Source: Paenibacillus lemnae
GTDB taxonomy: Bacteria > Bacillota > Bacilli > Paenibacillales > Paenibacillaceae
NCBI RefSeq assembly: GCF_012933385.1
Contig: NZ_JABBPN010000014.1
Coordinates: 1 to 64,000 of the forward strand
Reading direction: 5' to 3'
Length of the DNA: 64,000 nucleotides
Shown here: piece by piece, positions 18,090 through 25,252 of the stretch
Layout of the letters: the number at the start of each line of letters is the position of its first letter
Numbering within the stretch: the first letter of the stretch is position 1
The notes under the pieces: model-generated
Told to the model about the DNA's origin: nothing
Seen by the model: the letters and a program-made list of their open reading frames with translations, nothing else
The model's database searches: none
Program-made: the position numbers and the translations under genes

Positions 18090-18956
18090 TTGAAATCGCT
18101 ATTTAAGAAAGTTATTATCGCAGGAACAATTGCTGTTACCAGCCTGTCATTGCACCCATATGCGGCAAGTGCCGCCACACCCGTTGTAAAGGTCCAAATT
18201 AATGATTCATTGCTTTCATTAACAGGCAAAGGTGCTTTTATTGACAGCAAAGGATTTACTCAGGTCCCAGTCCGTGCGATCACAGAAAAACTGGGCGCAT
18301 CGGTTCATTTCGAAAAATCGGGGTCTGTCGTAAAGGTTACCATCAGCAAGGGGGCAACCAAAGCAGTCCTGCATGCAGGATCGAGTTATGCCGAGGTGGG
18401 GTCTGAAAGAGTGAAGATGGATACTGTTGCACGAGTTGTTGACGGACAAGCGTACGTTCCCGTCCGTTTTATATCAGAAACATTTGGATATAGTCTGAAA
18501 TGGGACGCCAAGAATCGGCTTGCAATGATCAGTACAGACGGTCAAAGTCATAAAGCAGCCTGGACAGCACCAGTACAAAAGTTAAAGTTAACAAATCATT
18601 CTGAAGTGACTTCGATCGCTCAAAATTACTTAGGTACCCGATATGTATGGGGAGGATCAACTCCATCCGGATTTGATTGCTCCGGTTATATTAAGTACGT
18701 ATACGCAAAAGTAGGCGTTAGCTTACCGCACAGCTCGATTTCTATGCATAATAACCACGGAACACCGGTTGCGAAGAGCAATCTTCAAGAAGGTGACCTG
18801 GTATTCTTCATCACAAATAAAGTCTCTACATCTCATGTCGGTATTTATTTAGGTAACAACAAATTTATCTCGGCAACTAGCAGCGGTATTAAGGTTGACA
18901 GTTTGAACAGTTCTTATTGGGGTCCGAAATATAACGGTGCAAACCGCGTACTATAA
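18090..18956 (+). CDS. Secreted NlpC/P60 endopeptidase with copper-amine-oxidase N-like domain
   Basis: A 288-residue protein with a signal peptide (cleavage near AASAA, about 29). A copper-amine-oxidase N-terminal-like domain (about 33-150) has the repeated VPVRAITEKLGA and VPVRFISETFGY motifs common in Paenibacillus exoproteins. An NlpC/P60 cysteine peptidase domain (about 170-288) has the nucleophile Cys197 in FDCSGYIKY and His249 in TSHVGIYLG. It likely cuts peptidoglycan stem peptides. The start is TTG, 9 bases after GGGGGAGG. A perfect palindromic terminator follows. Confidence 0.92.
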   Translation: MKSLFKKVIIAGTIAVTSLSLHPYAASAATPVVKVQINDSLLSLTGKGAFIDSKGFTQVPVRAITEKLGASVHFEKSGSVVKVTISKGATKAVLHAGSSYAEVGSERVKMDTVARVVDGQAYVPVRFISETFGYSLKWDAKNRLAMISTDGQSHKAAWTAPVQKLKLTNHSEVTSIAQNYLGTRYVWGGSTPSGFDCSGYIKYVYAKVGVSLPHSSISMHNNHGTPVAKSNLQEGDLVFFITNKVSTSHVGIYLGNNKFISATSSGIKVDSLNSSYWGPKYNGANRVL

Positions 18957-18981
18957 ACGCGTACTATGAAATGAAGTTTGT

Positions 18982-19015
18982 AGATCCGTACAGCATGCTG
19001 TACGGATCTTTGTTT
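18982..19015 (+). terminator. Terminator after the NlpC/P60 gene
   Basis: A 28-base perfect palindrome (14-bp arms beginning AGATCCGTACAG) followed by TTGTTT. It also lies downstream of the convergent minus-strand GNAT gene and may serve both. Confidence 0.75.
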
Positions 19016-19032
19016 GATTTAAGGAGTGCATA

Positions 19033-19308
19033 TTACTGCTGCAGCAGATCCCGGTCATCAGGAAACTTTTCAAAATGATGACTTGCATATGCACAAGCTG
19101 GGATAATCTTTAACTGTTCTTGGCGGGCATACTCGATCACTTTGCGAATCAGCTGCTCAGCTACTCCCTGTCCGCGTAATTCTGGGGATACAAACGTATG
19201 ATCAATGCTGATCACACCGTCACCTTGAGACGAGAAGTTGACCTCCGCCTGTACATTTCCTTGCTCTTCCACATAATAACGACCGCTGCTTGATTGAATT
19301 TCGTTCAT
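19033..19308 (-). CDS. Small GNAT-like acetyltransferase (YjdJ-type)
   Basis: A 91-residue minimal GNAT-like protein. IDHTFVSPELRGQGVAEQLI carries the acetyl-CoA binding RGQGVA loop, and PACAYASHHFEKFPD is the C-terminal motif of the YjdJ/Acetyltransf_CG family. These single-domain proteins lack the N-terminal half of classical GNATs. The substrate is unknown. The ribosome binding site GGAGG is 6-8 bases from the ATG. Monocistronic by context. Confidence 0.85.
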   Translation of the reverse strand: MNEIQSSSGRYYVEEQGNVQAEVNFSSQGDGVISIDHTFVSPELRGQGVAEQLIRKVIEYARQEQLKIIPACAYASHHFEKFPDDRDLLQQ

Positions 19309-19470
19309 GGGTTCTCCTCCACTGTGGATGATTTTTCTCTAGTTTATATGAAGTAAAAGTAATATTACCCGTTCAGATGACCGTTTAAACAATGTTTTCG
19401 AATAGGCATTCACCCTGTTCCGATAACCTGCATACAATGCGGATATAGGAAATTACAAGGAGTGATATCA

Positions 19471-19797
19471 ATGTCAGCCTATCCCAGTCATCAGGTAGTC
19501 TATCAGTGCGATCAACATATGGCACATACCATGAAAGAGCAGAAGGCTAAAATGCAACAGGCACTGCAGCCTGCCATCAATCGCAAGGTGCGTGTTCACA
19601 CGATGGATGATGAGGTTCTAGAAGGGGTAATTCTCGGTTATGATAAGAATTTTATATACTTAAGCATGGAACAAACCTCACCGCGTGCTTTTTTTCCTTA
19701 TCCCGGCTATTATCCGCCAAGACCGCCATTTTACCCATCCAATGTGATTCTTCCGCTGGCCTTGTTTGACCTGTTAACACTCACGTTGTTGTTATAG
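19471..19797 (+). CDS. Hypothetical protein, possible Sm-like core
   Basis: A 108-residue protein, family not recognised. It has a helical, Gln/His-rich start, then a beta-rich stretch (NRKVRVHTMDDEVLEGVILG, YDKNFIYLSM) reminiscent of an Sm-like barrel, then a Pro/Tyr-rich segment (PYPGYYPPRPPFYP) and a hydrophobic C-terminal tail of about 20 residues (LPLALFDLLTLTLLL). This layout would suit a spore or surface-associated small protein, but that is a guess. The GTG at 19462 overlaps the ribosome binding site AAGGAG, so the ATG 9 bases later is used. A terminator follows. Confidence 0.75.
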   Translation: MSAYPSHQVVYQCDQHMAHTMKEQKAKMQQALQPAINRKVRVHTMDDEVLEGVILGYDKNFIYLSMEQTSPRAFFPYPGYYPPRPPFYPSNVILPLALFDLLTLTLLL

Positions 19798-19812
19798 TAG
19801 CTTTCAGTTAAT

Positions 19813-19848
19813 AACAAACCTGTACTGTTGGTACGGGTTTGTTTTTTT
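19813..19848 (+). terminator. Rho-independent terminator
   Basis: Stem AACAAACC / GGTTTGTT with an inner GTAC/GTAC pairing, followed by T. It begins 16 bases after the hypothetical gene's stop. Confidence 0.85.
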
Positions 19849-19870
19849 GTATACAGTAGCGCCCTTAATA

Positions 19871-19899
19871 GTTACATTCTTCAATATGAAATGTATAAT
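19871..19899 (+). promoter_or_regulatory. Candidate sigma-A promoter for the DUF5662-like gene
   Basis: GTTACA, 17 bases, TATAAT. The -10 is a perfect match. It starts downstream of the preceding terminator and implies a transcript start near 19906. Confidence 0.5.
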
Positions 19900-19959
19900 G
19901 ATGGAAAGTCTCATACTGTTTTATTTAAGAATGATTCTGCTATTCGGAGGGGGTGTGTA

Positions 19960-20451
19960 ATCATCGGTGAGTATTGGCGCTACTTCTTATATGTTCTAGA
20001 CCATAAAACAAATGTCTTGGTGGAGTGCTGGAAGGAAGGGTTGTACTTTCAAGGAATCATACACGATATGTCGAAGTTTAAGCCTGTGGAATTCTTTCCT
20101 TACGCCCATAAATTTTACTCTAAACGAAAAGACGAGCTAACAGATAGCCGTTGGAAGAAGGCGTGGCTTCACCACCAAAACCACAATAAACATCACTGGG
20201 AATACTGGATCGTAAATAAACATACTCAAGAAGCACTGCCTATGCCGAGAAAGTACTGGGTTGAAATGGTTTGTGATTGGAGAGCTTTCTCCAGAAAATG
20301 GGGCCGAAAAGTGAAGGAACCTCAACTGGTCGATCGGATGATGAATTCCGAAGGCGTAATTTTGCATCCGGAAACCAGAGCAGAGCTCGAAAGATTTTTG
20401 GCGGTACGAGAATCAGGAACGAATCACGAACAGGCTGGATCTGATGATTAA
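19960..20451 (+). CDS. DUF5662-like protein
   Basis: About 163 residues, rich in His and Trp: YWRYFLYVLDHKTNVLVECW, IIHDMSKFKPVEF, HHQNHNKHHWEYW and MVCDWRAFSRKWG. The clustered HD and HHxxHNKHH residues suggest a metal-binding helical protein like DUF5662 members found in Bacillus and phages; the function is unknown. The open frame reaches back to 19828, but that lies inside the upstream terminator, and an ATG at 19891 falls in the -10 box. The ribosome binding site CGGAGG (19945-19950) points to ATC at 19960 as the start, since no ATG/GTG/TTG is in frame at that distance. The start is uncertain. Confidence 0.75.
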   Translation: MIGEYWRYFLYVLDHKTNVLVECWKEGLYFQGIIHDMSKFKPVEFFPYAHKFYSKRKDELTDSRWKKAWLHHQNHNKHHWEYWIVNKHTQEALPMPRKYWVEMVCDWRAFSRKWGRKVKEPQLVDRMMNSEGVILHPETRAELERFLAVRESGTNHEQAGSDD

Positions 20452-20539
20452 ACAAAGATAGGGAAGTCAAAAAATTCTTTCAATGACCAGAAATAATGGC
20501 GGGTGGCAGATTACGGATAAGAATAGGACTGAACATTTA

Positions 20540-20565
20540 GCAGCTCCATGTTGAGCTGTTTTTTT
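20540..20565 (+). terminator. Rho-independent terminator
   Basis: Stem CAGCTC / GAGCTG with a 6-nt loop followed by seven T, 90 bases past the stop of the DUF5662-like gene. Confidence 0.82.
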
Positions 20566-20593
20566 GTGATTTATCAAGATGATCGTCGCAGGC

Positions 20594-20648
20594 TTGAATG
20601 AAGAATTAAACAATTATATGATATATTAGACATTGACCGAACTCTAAT
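20594..20648 (+). promoter_or_regulatory. Promoter and operator of the ArsR-type regulator gene
   Basis: TTGAAT, 17 bases, TATGAT (20594-20622) is followed at once by ATTAGA (20625-20630) and TCTAAT (20643-20648), 12 bases apart. The same half-sites with 6-base spacing occur twice before the next ABC gene, so this is a likely autoregulatory operator over the transcript start. Confidence 0.6.
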
Positions 20649-20664
20649 TTTGTATGGAGGTATC

Positions 20665-21717
20665 ATGAACCTTAATTTTCAATTTGAACTCGATCCGGTT
20701 TTTGAAACGCTGGGACTTCTGTTTTACAGTAGCAATGTTGATAAAGTCAAAGAAATCAGTGTTGCTGAACTCAATAAATTCGGAGTAGATGGAGAAACAT
20801 TTTACAACAAACATTTGAAGCCTTTCGATCGATATATTCGAGCTTTCTCCAAACATAGGGAATGGGATGAGCAAGCTGAATTTTTCTTTGGAGATGATAA
20901 TGACCAGTTCTTCCATTTATTATTGCGCGTCGTATGCGAGAATCCATATTGGATGACTGAACCCGAAATCATCCGGCAAGAGGAAGGCCGATTAGAGATC
21001 CTGAAGCTAATTGCCAGTGATGAGGAGGTACATGATGGGCAGTCTGAAAATCTTCAGATTGAAGATATCCAGACAACAGAAGAGATCATTGCCTTTTTGG
21101 CCAAAACACCATTTGATGAAAAAATGAAATGGAAGCTCATGATCCTCTTGAACGATCCCCTGGGGCAGATCAAGAAGCTGACAGATATAGTGAATCGTCA
21201 TCTACCGGCATTCGAACATGCACGGATGGAGACTCATAAAGTAGTAGACAAGCTGATTCAAAAGCTGGGTCAATCTGTGGAGAATAAAGAAGGAAAACAT
21301 TTTTTTAAATTTATTGAGGTATTTCAATACCAACAAGCCGACATATACCCGACCTTGATCATGCCTATGATGCAGATCATGTACAAGGAGCGGTGTTATT
21401 ATGGGCTTATGGTTGATGCTCTGCCAATTCAGAACCATTCAAACGGGAAATCTCAAGACTTGCTATCTCTTAGACTGAAGGCGATGGGAGATAAGAGTAA
21501 ACTGCAAATTTTGGCTTCCCTCAAAATAAGTCCGAAGTACAATCTCGAAATTGCCGAGCATCTAGGGCTGACGGCAGCAACGATGTCTCACCACATGAAT
21601 GTACTGCTCGCCTGCGGCTTGGTCGAAATCGAGAAGAAGAATGGAAAAGTGTATTATCACCTTGATCAAGCCAACATTAGAGATCTATTAGATGATCTAG
21701 AACAATTCCTGCTCTGA
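20665..21717 (+). CDS. ArsR-type regulator with a large N-terminal domain
   Basis: A 350-residue protein. Only the last 80 residues or so are recognisable: an ArsR winged helix (LRLKAMGDKSKLQILASLK, NLEIAEHLGLTAATMSHHMN, VEIEKKNGKVYYHLD). Classical ArsR proteins are about 100 residues, so the first 270 residues are an extra acidic, helical domain of unknown fold, perhaps sensory. No ArsR metal-binding CxC motif is present. The ATG used has GGAGG 5-7 bases before it; an in-frame TTG 15 bases upstream overlaps the operator. It precedes a lone ABC half-exporter that carries the same operator motif, so it probably controls itself and that exporter. Confidence 0.85.
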   Translation: MNLNFQFELDPVFETLGLLFYSSNVDKVKEISVAELNKFGVDGETFYNKHLKPFDRYIRAFSKHREWDEQAEFFFGDDNDQFFHLLLRVVCENPYWMTEPEIIRQEEGRLEILKLIASDEEVHDGQSENLQIEDIQTTEEIIAFLAKTPFDEKMKWKLMILLNDPLGQIKKLTDIVNRHLPAFEHARMETHKVVDKLIQKLGQSVENKEGKHFFKFIEVFQYQQADIYPTLIMPMMQIMYKERCYYGLMVDALPIQNHSNGKSQDLLSLRLKAMGDKSKLQILASLKISPKYNLEIAEHLGLTAATMSHHMNVLLACGLVEIEKKNGKVYYHLDQANIRDLLDDLEQFLL

Positions 21718-21733
21718 CCAATAAGTGATTACC

Positions 21734-21766
21734 ATACATCCTCATTACTGAGGGTGTATTTCTTTA
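21734..21766 (+). terminator. Terminator between the regulator and the ABC gene
   Basis: A 10-bp stem ATACATCCTC / GAGGGTGTAT (one G-U) with a 6-nt loop, then TTTCTTT. It separates the regulator transcript from the ABC transcript. Confidence 0.65.
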
Positions 21767-21771
21767 TATGT

Positions 21772-21789
21772 ATTAGACATATATCTAAT
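21772..21789. promoter_or_regulatory. Operator copy 1 (ATTAGA-N6-TCTAAT)
   Basis: A perfect inverted repeat ATTAGA-CATATA-TCTAAT ending 4 bases before the -35 box of the ABC promoter. Confidence 0.65.
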
Positions 21790-21793
21790 AATA

Positions 21794-21823
21794 TTGACAA
21801 ATAACTTATTATTATCATATGAT
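21794..21823 (+). promoter_or_regulatory. Strong sigma-A promoter of the ABC half-exporter
   Basis: Consensus -35 TTGACA, 18-base spacer, -10 TATGAT, about 45 bases before the start codon. It is flanked on both sides by identical operator half-sites. Confidence 0.75.
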
Positions 21824-21833
21824 CTTGTTGAAT

Positions 21834-21851
21834 ATTAGATGTTAATCTAAT
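21834..21851. promoter_or_regulatory. Operator copy 2 (ATTAGA-N6-TCTAAT)
   Basis: A perfect inverted repeat ATTAGA-TGTTAA-TCTAAT just downstream of the expected transcript start. The centre lies 62 bp from that of copy 1, close to six helical turns, so two dimers could sit on the same DNA face. Confidence 0.65.
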
Positions 21852-21866
21852 TCAAGGGGGATCATT

Positions 21867-23564
21867 ATGAAAACTGCATTACTTAAAAACAAGGGGTTTA
21901 TCGCGCTTACCATCTTCTTCAGCCTCATTGTCTCTTTAGGAAGTGTGTTGGTCGCTGTTTTACTGCAAAGAATCATCGATGCCGCTGTAAAAGGTAATAT
22001 GGAGCTGTTCCAACAAACTCTTTTCATCTCCGTATTTTATGTACCACTGCTGGGCCTTTTTGGTTATCTGTATTCTATCAGCAGTAAGGCCTTAATCAGG
22101 GGATGGACGGTAACTCTGCGAGAAAATGTATTTCGCGGAATTCTGAGAAGAGATTTCGAAGAATTTTCGAAGACCAATACGGCTGACTATCTGTCCGCCT
22201 TGTCCAACGATATCAAGCTTATCGAAGAAAATTATGTGCAGCCTCTCCTGCTCACACTACAGAACATGATTATTTTTGTTGCTTCGCTTCTACTCATGCT
22301 GTTTATCAGCCCACTGGTTACTGGAATTTTGATCGGCTGTGTGGTCTTGTTGTTTACAGTTCCCACCCTTTTCGGTAAGGCTCTGCAAAAGAGACAGAAA
22401 GCCGTTTCCATACAAATGTCTCTATTCACGTCAAAGCTTAAGGATATGCTGTCGGGCTATGAGGTCATTAGATCTTACTCGATGAGCCATCATGTAGAAA
22501 AGATATTTGCACAAGAGAACGAAACCGCCGCCAACACAAAATTTACGGCCGATCGTACACTTGCCCTTAATGAAGGCATATCCGAAATACTCGGAGCATT
22601 AACCCAGTTTGCTGTCGTTTTTATTGCCGCCTACTTGATCCTCACAGGAAAGTTGTCGGCAGGAAGTCTTGTTGCTCTTGTCCAATTGAGTAACGGTTTT
22701 GTGGGACCAGTTATGATGATCATGCAAAATGTGCCAAGAATTCAGGGTGTCAAGCCGGTAGTGGAGCGATTCAACGCCCTGGCCGATTATGAGAATGACG
22801 TTTTCGAAGGAAAGATCCAACCCGCATTTCACCACAAGCTGGAGGCTTCCCAACTAAGTTTTGCCTATACAGAGGGGAGAAATGTTCTTTCGAATATAGA
22901 CCTGACGCTGCTCAAAGGTAAAAAGTATGCCCTTGTTGGACCAAGCGGCTGTGGAAAGTCAACGCTCGTTAAGCTGCTGACGGGCTGCTATGCAGGCTAT
23001 GATGGAACGATTACATATGATGGTGTGGAGCTGAAGCAGTTGGACAGAGCCGGTGTGCAGCAATTGTCATCGACCATTCATCAGCAGGTGTATATGTTTG
23101 ATACAGATATTCGGGATAACATTTGTTTATATGAATCTTATTCGGAGGAAAAGATCATATCTGCCGTTCAAAAGAGCGGAATTGAACAAGTGATCTCTCA
23201 GCTGCCAAACGGATTGTCTTCCGCTGTAGGAGAAAACGGCTCCAACTTTTCGGGAGGACAGCGGCAAAGAATGGCTGTCGCGCGAGCGCTGATTCGAAAT
23301 CTGCCCATACTTATTTTGGACGAAGGTACCTCGGCTGTGGATATGCAGACTGCTTATGAGATCGAAACCAGGCTGCTGGCAGTTCCGGACCTGACCTTGA
23401 TCACGATCACCCACAATATGAATCCAGACGTATTAGGTTTATACGATCAGATCATTTACATGGAGGAAGGACGCATTGCTGGAATGGGCAGTTTCGAGGA
23501 ACTGCTGCAACAGCATGAGAGATTTCGTAAATTCATCACACTGGATACTTTAGAAGCCATATAA
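21867..23564 (+). CDS. ABC exporter half-transporter (probably homodimeric)
   Basis: A 565-residue fusion of a six-helix membrane domain (about 1-305) and an ATPase. Walker A is GPSGCGKST (about 358), the signature is FSGGQRQRM (about 462), and Walker B is ILILDEGTSAVD (about 483) with the catalytic Glu. All ATP-site residues are canonical and no partner half is adjacent, so a homodimer is likely. The start follows AAGGGGG. Its promoter is bracketed by two operators shared with the upstream ArsR-type regulator, so expression is probably induced by a toxic compound or metabolite that it exports; the ligand is unknown. Confidence 0.92.
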   Translation: MKTALLKNKGFIALTIFFSLIVSLGSVLVAVLLQRIIDAAVKGNMELFQQTLFISVFYVPLLGLFGYLYSISSKALIRGWTVTLRENVFRGILRRDFEEFSKTNTADYLSALSNDIKLIEENYVQPLLLTLQNMIIFVASLLLMLFISPLVTGILIGCVVLLFTVPTLFGKALQKRQKAVSIQMSLFTSKLKDMLSGYEVIRSYSMSHHVEKIFAQENETAANTKFTADRTLALNEGISEILGALTQFAVVFIAAYLILTGKLSAGSLVALVQLSNGFVGPVMMIMQNVPRIQGVKPVVERFNALADYENDVFEGKIQPAFHHKLEASQLSFAYTEGRNVLSNIDLTLLKGKKYALVGPSGCGKSTLVKLLTGCYAGYDGTITYDGVELKQLDRAGVQQLSSTIHQQVYMFDTDIRDNICLYESYSEEKIISAVQKSGIEQVISQLPNGLSSAVGENGSNFSGGQRQRMAVARALIRNLPILILDEGTSAVDMQTAYEIETRLLAVPDLTLITITHNMNPDVLGLYDQIIYMEEGRIAGMGSFEELLQQHERFRKFITLDTLEAI

Positions 23565-23695
23565 CATAAAACTGTAAAATGTAATAAAATAATTGTAATG
23601 ACTTTCTTTGGAGTTATGGGAAGTTATGATGGATCAAGCAGTAGAGTCGAAAATTATACTGATAACATTATTATCGCTAGGGGTTGGAGGAGATT

Positions 23696-24137
23696 ATGGG
23701 AGTCGAGCGTTCCACTTATAGTGTCAGAAACACAACATTGAATTTCAGCGAGGAAATGGAACGATTAAAGCTTCAGGCATCTATGGGCTGGCAAAAGGAA
23801 CTTCGGAATCTGAAATGGTATGGCTTGCAGAATAAACAGAATGTCCTGGAGGTAGGGAGCGGTCCGGGATTTGTGACACGGCAGCTGCTCTGCAGCTTGC
23901 CTGATGTCCGGATTACGGCTCTGGAGATTGATGATCGTACACTGCATGATTTTTCCCAAGAACAGCTTCAGGATATTTCAGCGGACCGTATCCAATTTGT
24001 ACATTCAACTACATAAGCACAACGTGATTACAGATGAAGAATTTGAACAAATGGAGATGGCTTTTGCATCTCTTGAACATTCACCTGATGCCTATGCCAT
24101 GATGAACTTTATTACCGCTTGCGGCAAGAAGCCGTAA
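23696..24137 (+). pseudogene. SAM-dependent methyltransferase remnant with internal deletion
   Basis: The N-terminal 100 residues contain a clean SAM motif (VLEVGSGPGFVTRQLL) and the following ALEIDD strand, then stop at TAA 24014 after FVHS. In another frame the C-terminal end of the same kind of protein continues (HKHNVITDEEFEQMEMAFAS, SPDAYAMMNFITACGKKP). Full-length members of this family are about 270 residues, so roughly half the protein, including the rest of the Rossmann fold, has been deleted with a change of frame. The ribosome binding site GGAGGAG is intact. An assembly error is less likely because the missing part is large. Confidence 0.75.
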
Positions 24138-24198
24138 TAGTCATGTGCTCTGGAACAGTTAAAGAAGAAATAATAACTATATATTGTGGGGGATGAAA

Positions 24199-24639
24199 AT
24201 GACTAATCAGATGATCGTCATCGTCAAGGGTGTTATAGAGCATCAAGGGAAGATATTGCTGCTTCAGCGTTCTGTTCATGATGAGGTCGGTGCGGGTGAG
24301 TGGGAGACGGTAGGTGGTGGTGTAGAATTCGGGGAAGAACTGGAGGAAGCTCTGATCCGTGAAGCTGAAGAAGAGACAGGGCTTCAAGTGAAGGTGGAGA
24401 AGCTGCTGTACGCCACAACTTTTTTCACGGATCCCCATAGACAAATTGTTCTTTTATGCTATTGGTGTAAAGCTCCTTCTAATCTAGTTTCCATCTCAGA
24501 AGAACACAGCAACTACCACTGGGCAAGCAAGGCAGAAACCTACCACTATTTGCCGAAAGCCATTCTGGAAGACTTTAAGAATAATAAAGTATGGGAGATG
24601 ATGGACTCTTACGCGGAAGTGGGAGCGGGAGGTGACTGA
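24199..24639 (+). CDS. Nudix hydrolase
   Basis: About 146 residues with a textbook Nudix box GGVEFGEELEEALIREAEEE-TG (pattern G-x5-E-x7-REUxEExGU, about 40-63), which binds the metal and hydrolyses a nucleoside diphosphate-linked substrate. The N-terminal strand is VIVKGVIEHQGKILLLQR. The specificity is unknown. The start is taken as ATG 24199, since GGGGGA lies 5-7 bases before it; TTG and ATG codons upstream overlap the ribosome binding site. The next reading frame begins 2 bases after the stop. Confidence 0.9.
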   Translation: MTNQMIVIVKGVIEHQGKILLLQRSVHDEVGAGEWETVGGGVEFGEELEEALIREAEEETGLQVKVEKLLYATTFFTDPHRQIVLLCYWCKAPSNLVSISEEHSNYHWASKAETYHYLPKAILEDFKNNKVWEMMDSYAEVGAGGD

Positions 24640-24641
24640 GC

Positions 24642-24719
24642 ATGCAGCCTCAAGATTTTATCGAACGACAAAAACAGAAAGGTAAGTATATTCTTATAGA
24701 AGGGGGAAGATTGTCATGA
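24642..24719 (+). CDS. 25-residue micro-ORF between Nudix and lipoprotein genes
   Basis: ATG with GGGAGG about 10 bases upstream, starting 2 bases after the Nudix stop and ending in TGA that overlaps the lipoprotein ATG (ATGA). The peptide begins MQPQDFIERQKQKGKY and is charged and soluble. It may be a translational coupler or leader, or the surviving start of a longer gene whose rest was deleted. Nothing identifies a function. Confidence 0.35.
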   Translation: MQPQDFIERQKQKGKYILIEGGRLS

Positions 24720-25135
24720 ACAGAATTATATTGTCAGTCATGATAATATGTTTGATGACAGCATGTAACAACAAGCCTTCGAATGACAGTCAGCCAGTGG
24801 GGACAAGTCCTGAACATCCACCAGCTGAGTTAGAACAATCTGTGGAAGAACCATCTTTGGCCGAACCTGAAGCGCCTGTATATATAGAATTGGGAGATTA
24901 TGAGGGTGACCAGCTTGAAATTGTACAGCTCTTGAATCAACGAATCCAATATCTTTGGGGAAACAACGAAACCGATTATTTAAAGCTGATTCAAGAGGGG
25001 AGCCCGCTGAATAGCTTTCCATCATATAAGATCATGAAAATCAGCTTACTCAGTGAAATTTCGATTCAGGAGCAGAACAATGTGTTTCAGGCCAAAAAAG
25101 ACGGAGTGGGCTGGAAAATATACGATATAGATTAA
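24716..25135 (+). CDS. Hypothetical lipoprotein
   Basis: A 139-residue protein with a lipoprotein signal peptide; lipobox LMTAC gives Cys17 as the lipid anchor. A low-complexity Pro/Glu/Ser linker (about 20-55) precedes a small domain (LGDYEGDQLEIVQLLNQRIQ, ending KKDGVGWKIYDID). The family is not recognised. The ribosome binding site AAGGGGGAAG is well placed, and the start overlaps the micro-ORF stop. Confidence 0.78.
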   Translation: MNRIILSVMIICLMTACNNKPSNDSQPVGTSPEHPPAELEQSVEEPSLAEPEAPVYIELGDYEGDQLEIVQLLNQRIQYLWGNNETDYLKLIQEGSPLNSFPSYKIMKISLLSEISIQEQNNVFQAKKDGVGWKIYDID

Positions 25136-25153
25136 TGTCTGTAAGAACGAGAA

Positions 25154-25194
25154 CAAGACCGGAGTCTGTAATTCTCCAAACAGGTCCGGTCTTG
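25154..25194. terminator. Hairpin between convergent genes
   Basis: A 10-bp perfect stem CAAGACCGGA / TCCGGTCTTG between the lipoprotein gene and the convergent AraC-type gene. T-tracts are poor on both sides, so termination is likely but modest. Confidence 0.5.
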
Positions 25195-25252
25195 ATGTTT
25201 ATGATAGACAATTTTTAATTTGGATGTGGCAGAAACAGCACCGTCTCATCAT

